Shown here in pieces: positions 58,901 to 64,000 of a stretch of DNA of 64,000 bases. The translations under genes and the position numbers were made by a program. The notes under the pieces were generated by a model. That model made no database searches. It had not been told where the DNA came from and saw only the letters and a program-made list of their open reading frames with translations. Where the stretch lies: NCBI GenBank assembly GCA_964035545.1, contig OZ037770.1, forward strand, positions 9,512,973 through 9,576,972. Reading direction: 5' to 3'. Position 1 is the stretch's first letter. Each line of letters starts with the position of its first letter. The DNA comes from Bugula neritina. Lineage: Eukaryota > Bryozoa > Gymnolaemata > Cheilostomatida > Bugulidae.

Positions 58901-61900
58901 GATTTTTGTGAACCAAAAGTGTTTTTCTGTTATGTTTTTTCATTGTTGTAAATTGCAAAAAGAAATGAAAAACTTAGGAGCTCCTTTGCTTAGTAGTTGC
59001 GGTTAACAAAATAACTTTAAAATTTCAGGAACATTTTGACCAAAGTTATATCAACATATAACACAAAACAACACAACTTACTGGTCCACTGCACTTCCCA
59101 AGACATTCATCATGACAAGATCCACAACTGATGGTAGTTCCATTAGTCAACTCATAGTTCTTACATTTTCTACAGTCTGGAGGAGATCCAGGTGGACATG
59201 GTAAACACTGAGTATTGCTAGTTCCAATACAGTCAATAGCACATCCACTGTGGCAAAACACTTTATCTGGAGGAATACAGTATGCATGCATATAACAGAA
59301 AATAGTTCATTCCAGTGCGTAAGTTTTTAGATAAATATGTTCAACTTTTGAATTTAAAGTTCAGTTAAAATACGAAGACATCTCATCTGCTAAAATGTGT
59401 TTTCAACAGTCAACAGATCTCGCAAGTCTGAACAGTTTATGACCATAGTAACATACAACTAACCTGATGAAGGACAAGTGTAGTAAACTACATTGTTGTT
59501 GTTAGTAGAAGTAACCTTCAATGCAAAGAGTAGGTTTGCCACAGATGGTAGACACAGGTTAGGAGTATTTATTGACACAGACCCTTTAGTTGCTTGAATA
59601 TGATCCAATGCAAGTTGAGTCAGAGTAGGAATATCCAAAACCAGTGTATACGCCCTGCATATAATCAAGTGTTACTAAAATGTTGGTTTCATAGTCATTT
59701 TTTAGTGAATGTAATTTTGATTGAATGCTTACTAGCATGAGATTGTATTTGATCTTAAATAGAATGATGCTGAAAGTTGATGATTAAATCAAGAGTGTTT
59801 AGGCCGAGAGTTATGCAGTATTTTTTCTTTTTCTGCTATATAATAGGATTGTGCCACATTTCTTGCTTTCATTCTCATACAGGTACCTTGATTATAAATT
59901 TGTATTTGAAACTTTTGTAAAATCAATAACTAAAGTTAATGAAAAATTGAAAAGTGCAAACATAAATTTCATTAAAAATTTACAACTTTATGTAATAAAT
60001 TGATTACAAATGTATTTGAGTAATGGCCATTTAGACATTAATTGAAGTAAATAAATTAAGGTATATTGGGCACTATCAATGATTGAAAGCCGCAATATTT
60101 CATGACAATGTTCATTGAGTAATTAGTTTCATTGCTAGCGCGGATTTAGGCAAAACTTATTCAATCATCCATAAAAAACACTAAAGACTGAAGAAAACAC
60201 GTAGATTTTAAAAAAAAACACCATCTGTCACAGTGTGTATTTGAGCAAATCGAAAATTGAATTGAAAAAAGTCATCCAAATCATTCAAAGAACCGAAAAA
60301 AAAACACAGGTCTTTATGAAACAGCTAACTATACCTGTCACAGTGCACTACTGTAGGGTTATTACATATCTGAGTAGTTCTCCAGTCTCCAAATCCTAGA
60401 ACAAACTGCAGATTCTGTAGTATTGAGAGATTAGTGAGAAATGTGGAGTTATTAGAGAAGTTACTCTTTATAATGAGAGATCCTGATATCAGTTTAACAG
60501 AACCCAGTGTCTGATAGAGCGTCTGAGTTATGTTTGGCAAACTGTTTTCTGAAATTTGAGCATAAAACTGATTTTTATTTTTAATTTTACTTGAAGTTAT
60601 GTTTTAAATGTGCATGCTATTACAAATATCAAAGCTATTACAAATATAAGTGTTATGCATGTATGTTATACATGTGTGTAAATATAGGTGCTACATAAAA
60701 AATTTCGTAAATCGGTAAATAAATTGTTTCAAACATTTACAAGGATTGCACGTGATTCTTGTAAATATGAATATGAAACCACCTAAAGTTACTTTATTAT
60801 TAGCCAGTGTGTCATATCTTGCTCATCGGTTATGAGGTAATATAAGACAATATGCGTATCAATAAAAATCCATAACACATTCCTCACAGAAATGTTGTGA
60901 AACATCAGCTAATTTAAGTTCCTTCTATTACAATTTTCAGTCAATTTACTCATTTTAGCATAGAGATAAAAGTGTTCCAGTGTCAACTACACCTCGATTT
61001 TTTAAACATAATTATTTGAAGCTAACTCATTGGCCTAGAAAATAACCATTGGAGTTATCAGATGTAAGCTAGGACTTGGTTTGCTAAAGTTTGTTTTCAA
61101 TCAATACAGCTTAAGATTTTAGAGCTTGGTGGAAGCCAGGTTGGAGAGCAATTCTATGAATACTATTCAAAATCAGGATTAGGTATCATAAAATCAATCA
61201 CAGATATATGTTGCAAAAAAATTGGTTGCACAACGAATAAGGTTTCGACCACCATAAACCCTAACTACAGAGTTGGATAAATGCAGGGTTAGTAAAAGAA
61301 GCACTACAGAGCAGGTCATGCAAAGGTTAGTCAGGCTTTCTGTTTCTGACTAACAACTCTGTTAGCAGAGAGCTCAAGAAGCCTAAATAATTAAAATTAT
61401 TTCGTACCATATTCCATTGTGAAAACAGTTTTTAGGTTATAATAGATTAAAATATCATAAATTTAAAGATGGCCAAGTGGCACCTAGCCTGAACACCTCA
61501 GCAGAGGGTTAATAATTTCTTTTAGCAATATAAAAGTGCTTTCGATATCTAACGTTGCAGTGGCCAAACTTGTACAAAGGCCTTGCACAGAGTGTTTGTG
61601 GAGAAAATATTTAGTTTACTATTAATCTGCATCTAAAACCCCTAATAAATATTTAGTTAAATATGAGTTAGCAACATTTAGTACGTTAACTCTAATGGTT
61701 TCATATAGTAATAATTAGCACCCTAGCGAGAGCTACTGTATGCCAAGACTGCCACTGTAAAACTCATTTCCAGGTGAATGAATCATACTTACTCTAAGAT
61801 TATTGTAGTACTGAGTAATTAATTATTATTCAAAGTTATGACCTATAGTTATAGAAATAGATTGTAATCGAAGCAAAACATTACAATGCTCACAAAAATA

Positions 61901-64000
61901 ATATTGTTGATGTCACCTTATCATATTACAATTAAAACAATTTTGCTTGCAAGTGTGTAAGTATACTTCAATAAATCAAGTTAACATACTATTGAAATCA
62001 CCAAAGTCTAGAATCACATGACCCAAGATATGTGTACATCCTGTCTGGAGAGACAAATAGTTGTATTCATTGTATACTGTAGAACCAAAGTCACATGACT
62101 TCTCACATACACCATTACATGGTATACAATTGAATTGTTCATCTGACACAGATCCATTTGGACAACTTGCATTGCAATGTTTGCCTGACTTGAAATATGC
62201 GGCTAAAAAAACACAAAATCGAAATAATTATTTTTTGAACAAGCAATTTTTCATGTTGCGTTATTTTACTTGAGCAAAATATTGGGAAACATTTAGATTT
62301 TTAGCATTAAATTATTCAATTTATATAAATCTATTTGCAACAACAGCACCATATTATATATCCTACTTGAATTTAAATATTGTAGAGCTATGAGAGAGCC
62401 ATTAGTGTTGTGTATCTCCAGTACATAGTTGTTTATTGGTGGACAGGAGTTCATACAGTTTGGTAGAATGTCTGTGAGCCAGTCTGTTGTACCGGTTGCG
62501 TCAGATGACAATTCTAATCTGTACATATTTCCTTTTCCTTGTCTATCAAATAATAGTACTTTGAAGTTTATCAGTTTATAGTAATTTTGTGTAAATGACC
62601 TAATTGTCAATTGTGTCAAGTAAGTTTTATTTCTCACAAAAAGTCGTTCCAATTCAGCTGAAAATTATTATGCAATTCAACATTATATTATATATTGCAC
62701 ACTATAATACTTATATACATGTGTTATTTGATATAATTACATATTTATTATATGGTCCTAAAGCTATGTATGTAAATGGGAATAAGCCATCAGTGCAATG
62801 TGATAGTTATACAGTCAAGCTGTTTAACGATTTCATCTACAAGAAAACATAATCAAGAGTTTTCTTTACTAATTGCTAGCACAGAGCATCTCAGAAAACT
62901 AGAGCATAATGCCTTGCTTAATTAGAGAAGCTCTAAAACGATTCATTGAGGTCATTTTTTAGAAAATTAATAATTTTTCACACTAGTTATTTTAGGTTAT
63001 TCAGCATCACAGCATTGAAAAACTTATATAATAGTTTTATATAAGTTTATTGATCTACATGCTTCAAAATATTTTTATTTTTTTCATTTGGAATAGTATG
63101 GCTTCAGTTTTCAACTTGGAAAACTTATTGATAAGGCCAGGGTGTGAAGAAAAACTGTTTATACAGAAAAATAGATTATTTCTAAAACTAAATTAAGCAC
63201 TATATTATAAAAATGGGTGAAATATGTTTGAATGTTTAGAAAACTATTCAAAAATGAAGTTGCAACTTTTTTTAATAATCCTTGCACCCACTCAGTAGTG
63301 ATGAAATTTTATCATGGAATTCTAGAGCCTGCAAGTGATGGTCAGCAACTAGAAGCAATATTAATACTAATAAAATAGGTAGAAGAAATATGTTTTCACT
63401 AAATAGCAGCAGCTTCTGGAAAAACGATGTTTCTGACAGCTAAAGAGAGTAACACAAAAATACCTAAAGGAAAATAATTATCTAGTGGCAATTAAAGTGG
63501 GATTACCATATTACTATAGCAAAAGAAAATTTGCAAATAAAGATTTGATTTTTGATTCTGACTATTTTTGTTTCATATGAATTTTGTAACGTGATTACGT
63601 AAATTATCAAAAAAATTAATATGAACTTACGGTGCTTGCAAACTTCCTGAAGAGCAAGTTCTGCAGACTTTGTTTGTTAGAGAAGTGACATCAGGAGTGC
63701 ATTGACTAACACATTCACCGTGTAACCAGGCAACTTTACAGTCTTCACATTCAGATGCAAGCTATAATAAACCAAACACAGCTTTCATCTAAAACCTATA
63801 AAAACCCACTGATTTGTTATACTAAAAATGGTTTTTATAGCATCATCAGCATTTATTATATTGTTATAATATAATGCAATGGGTCTTGAGAGTTGTCACC
63901 ACTATGTTCTAGAAATTTCTTACAATATTATACATGAACATTGCCATAATATCAATTCAAAAATTTATCAACATATCTCCACCTCTACCCATAGAAACAT
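50711..64000 (-). CDS. Gene C: kinase-less ErbB-like receptor with tandem L2-CR2 modules (5' end outside the window)
   Basis: Minus-strand exons, 5' to 3': 63761-63631, 62542-62367 (partial module 1); 62202-61990, 60548-60335, 59654-59464, 59266-59082, 58725-58595, 57871-57699 (module 2); 56777-56565, 55524-55311, 55213-55026, 54850-54666, 53966-53833, 53572-53400 (module 3); 52901-52776, 52413-52238, 51448-50711 (stalk, membrane span, tail). All introns are GT-AG, all junctions keep phase and no stop intervenes. Each module equals gene A exons 11-16 and adds about 369 residues. No signal-peptide or membrane exon lies between modules, which argues for one gene rather than three. It is likely a large plasma-membrane protein. 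The exon model is inferred; exons further 5' are outside the window. Confidence 0.78.
51670..51885 (+). repeat. SINE, V-like family, in the right arm
   Basis: Full-length copy matching 31118-31320 in the left arm: head AGCCATGTTCTAGAGGTTAG, B-box-like GGGTTCAAACTC, core AAGAGCATCCAGTCATATTT, tail CACAGGAACATCGACTATG. Confidence 0.8.
53400..56777 (-). CDS. Gene C module 3: CR1 end, L2, CR2, juxtamembrane domain
   Basis: Exon lengths in reading order are 213, 214, 188, 185, 134 and 173. Residue landmarks: CVATCPDGS, CITCDSLCEKSCDFG, VISGSLIIKSNFSN, WDWRTAQICSNTTNVHCDR, NTPNLCLPS, CHSECAIDCIGTSNTQCLP, MYKLQLSYDGNGTLDWFTQF. A MITE sits 15 bases into the intron after the first exon, and a CACAG-family element lies 34 bases upstream of that exon. 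Confidence 0.82.
56095..56549 (+). mobile_element. MITE with 17-base perfect inverted ends
   Basis: AAGTTGCGTTTATACCT at 56095-56111 and its reverse complement at 56533-56549. 455 bases, no coding capacity. On the gene C strand its edge lies 15 bases past the 5' splice site of the exon at 56565-56777. No clear target duplication seen. Confidence 0.8.
56812..57567 (+). mobile_element. CACAG-family MITE, 756 bases
   Basis: CACAGGATAGTTAAGGGCA at 56812-56830 and its exact reverse complement at 57549-57567. The right ~190 bases match, in reverse, the ends at 9993 and 33975. Internally a segment of about 178 bases is duplicated: CAGTACCAGTAAAATA and TCTCCAGGGTAA each occur twice. The 98-codon minus-strand ORF inside looks fortuitous. 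Confidence 0.8.
57699..62202 (-). CDS. Gene C module 2: CR1 end, L2, CR2, juxtamembrane domain
   Basis: Exon lengths in reading order are 213, 214, 191, 185, 131 and 173: the same plan as module 3 and gene A exons 11-16. Landmarks: LPNITQTLYQTLGSVKLISG, GDWRTTQICNNPTVVHCDR, CHSGCAIDCIGTSNTQCLP, CEGCKSYSLQGECVSQC, MYRLELSSDANGTTDWLTEF. It joins module 3 directly through a phase-1 intron, skipping any stalk exon. The intron at 60549-61989 holds nothing recognisable. Confidence 0.82.
57981..58285 (+). repeat. Pair of tRNA-derived SINE units in tandem
   Basis: Two units about 205 bases apart begin TGTTT(G/A)GAATC(C/T)CGAA and share CCCCTG-AGC, GCTTGCAAGCT, a B-box-like segment (GGTTCGAATCCCAGT in the second) and a trailing AATTATTTTAC. 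The second unit keeps the better tRNA fold, but its acceptor stem has a mismatch. Confidence 0.65.
62367..63761 (-). CDS. Gene C module 1, visible last two exons
   Basis: Exon 15-like 63631-63761 (CEDCKVAWLHGECVSQC) and exon 16-like 62367-62542 (MYRLELSSDATGTTDWLTDI). The second is three bases longer than in modules 2 and 3, keeping phase. The rest of the module would lie beyond 64000. The intron between them is AT-rich with no other feature. Confidence 0.8.

Noticed and set aside
57664-62852. Gene C modules as separate small receptor genes
   Set aside because: No signal-peptide, stalk, membrane or tail exons occur between modules, and phase is kept across the joins.

Overview
The window reads as nuclear DNA of an animal. 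It is AT-rich, with short exons, long introns full of repeats, SINEs, inverted-repeat DNA transposons and Ty3/gypsy retroelements. Nothing in it fixes the species. The element types and the receptor genes would suit a marine invertebrate (a lophotrochozoan or similar), but that is inference.

Layout. 1-6726 is the 3' part of a decayed Ty3/gypsy element (copy 1). 8069-8282 is an orphan receptor exon. 8557-9992 is a gag-protease fragment of a different gypsy element. 9993-17244 has no gene that I can see, only SINEs, transposon ends and one inverted-repeat element. 17245-32269 (+) is a complete 19-exon receptor gene, gene A. 33975-42524 is a block of mobile elements: an inverted-repeat element, a nested MITE and gypsy copy 2. 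42708-49110 (+) is a truncated receptor paralogue, gene B. 50711 to beyond 64000 (-) is a second large receptor gene, gene C, which runs off the right edge.

The main result is the receptor family. Spliced by GT-AG sites in consistent phase, gene A gives about 1,315 residues with an ErbB/EGFR-like ectodomain: signal peptide, L1, furin-like Cys-rich region, L2, second Cys-rich region, one membrane span. Two features depart from ErbB. Two F5/8C/fucolectin-like (galactose-binding fold) domains are inserted inside the first Cys-rich region. The kinase is absent and is replaced by a lysine-rich tail of about 230 residues. Gene C keeps the same membrane and tail exons, but its block of six exons (end of CR1, L2, CR2, juxtamembrane) is repeated in tandem. 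Two full copies and part of a third are visible, all in phase.

Genes A and C face each other across an inverted duplication with arms of about 5.8 kb (28160-33972 and 49089-54850). The left arm stops exactly where an inverted-repeat transposon begins. Gene B sits between the arms and has only the last five exons, with a one-base insertion in the first. The cluster therefore looks like a fast-changing family of membrane-bound, kinase-less, lectin-bearing receptors, diversified by exon-block duplication, inversion and transposon insertion. A role in decoy signalling or recognition is speculation.
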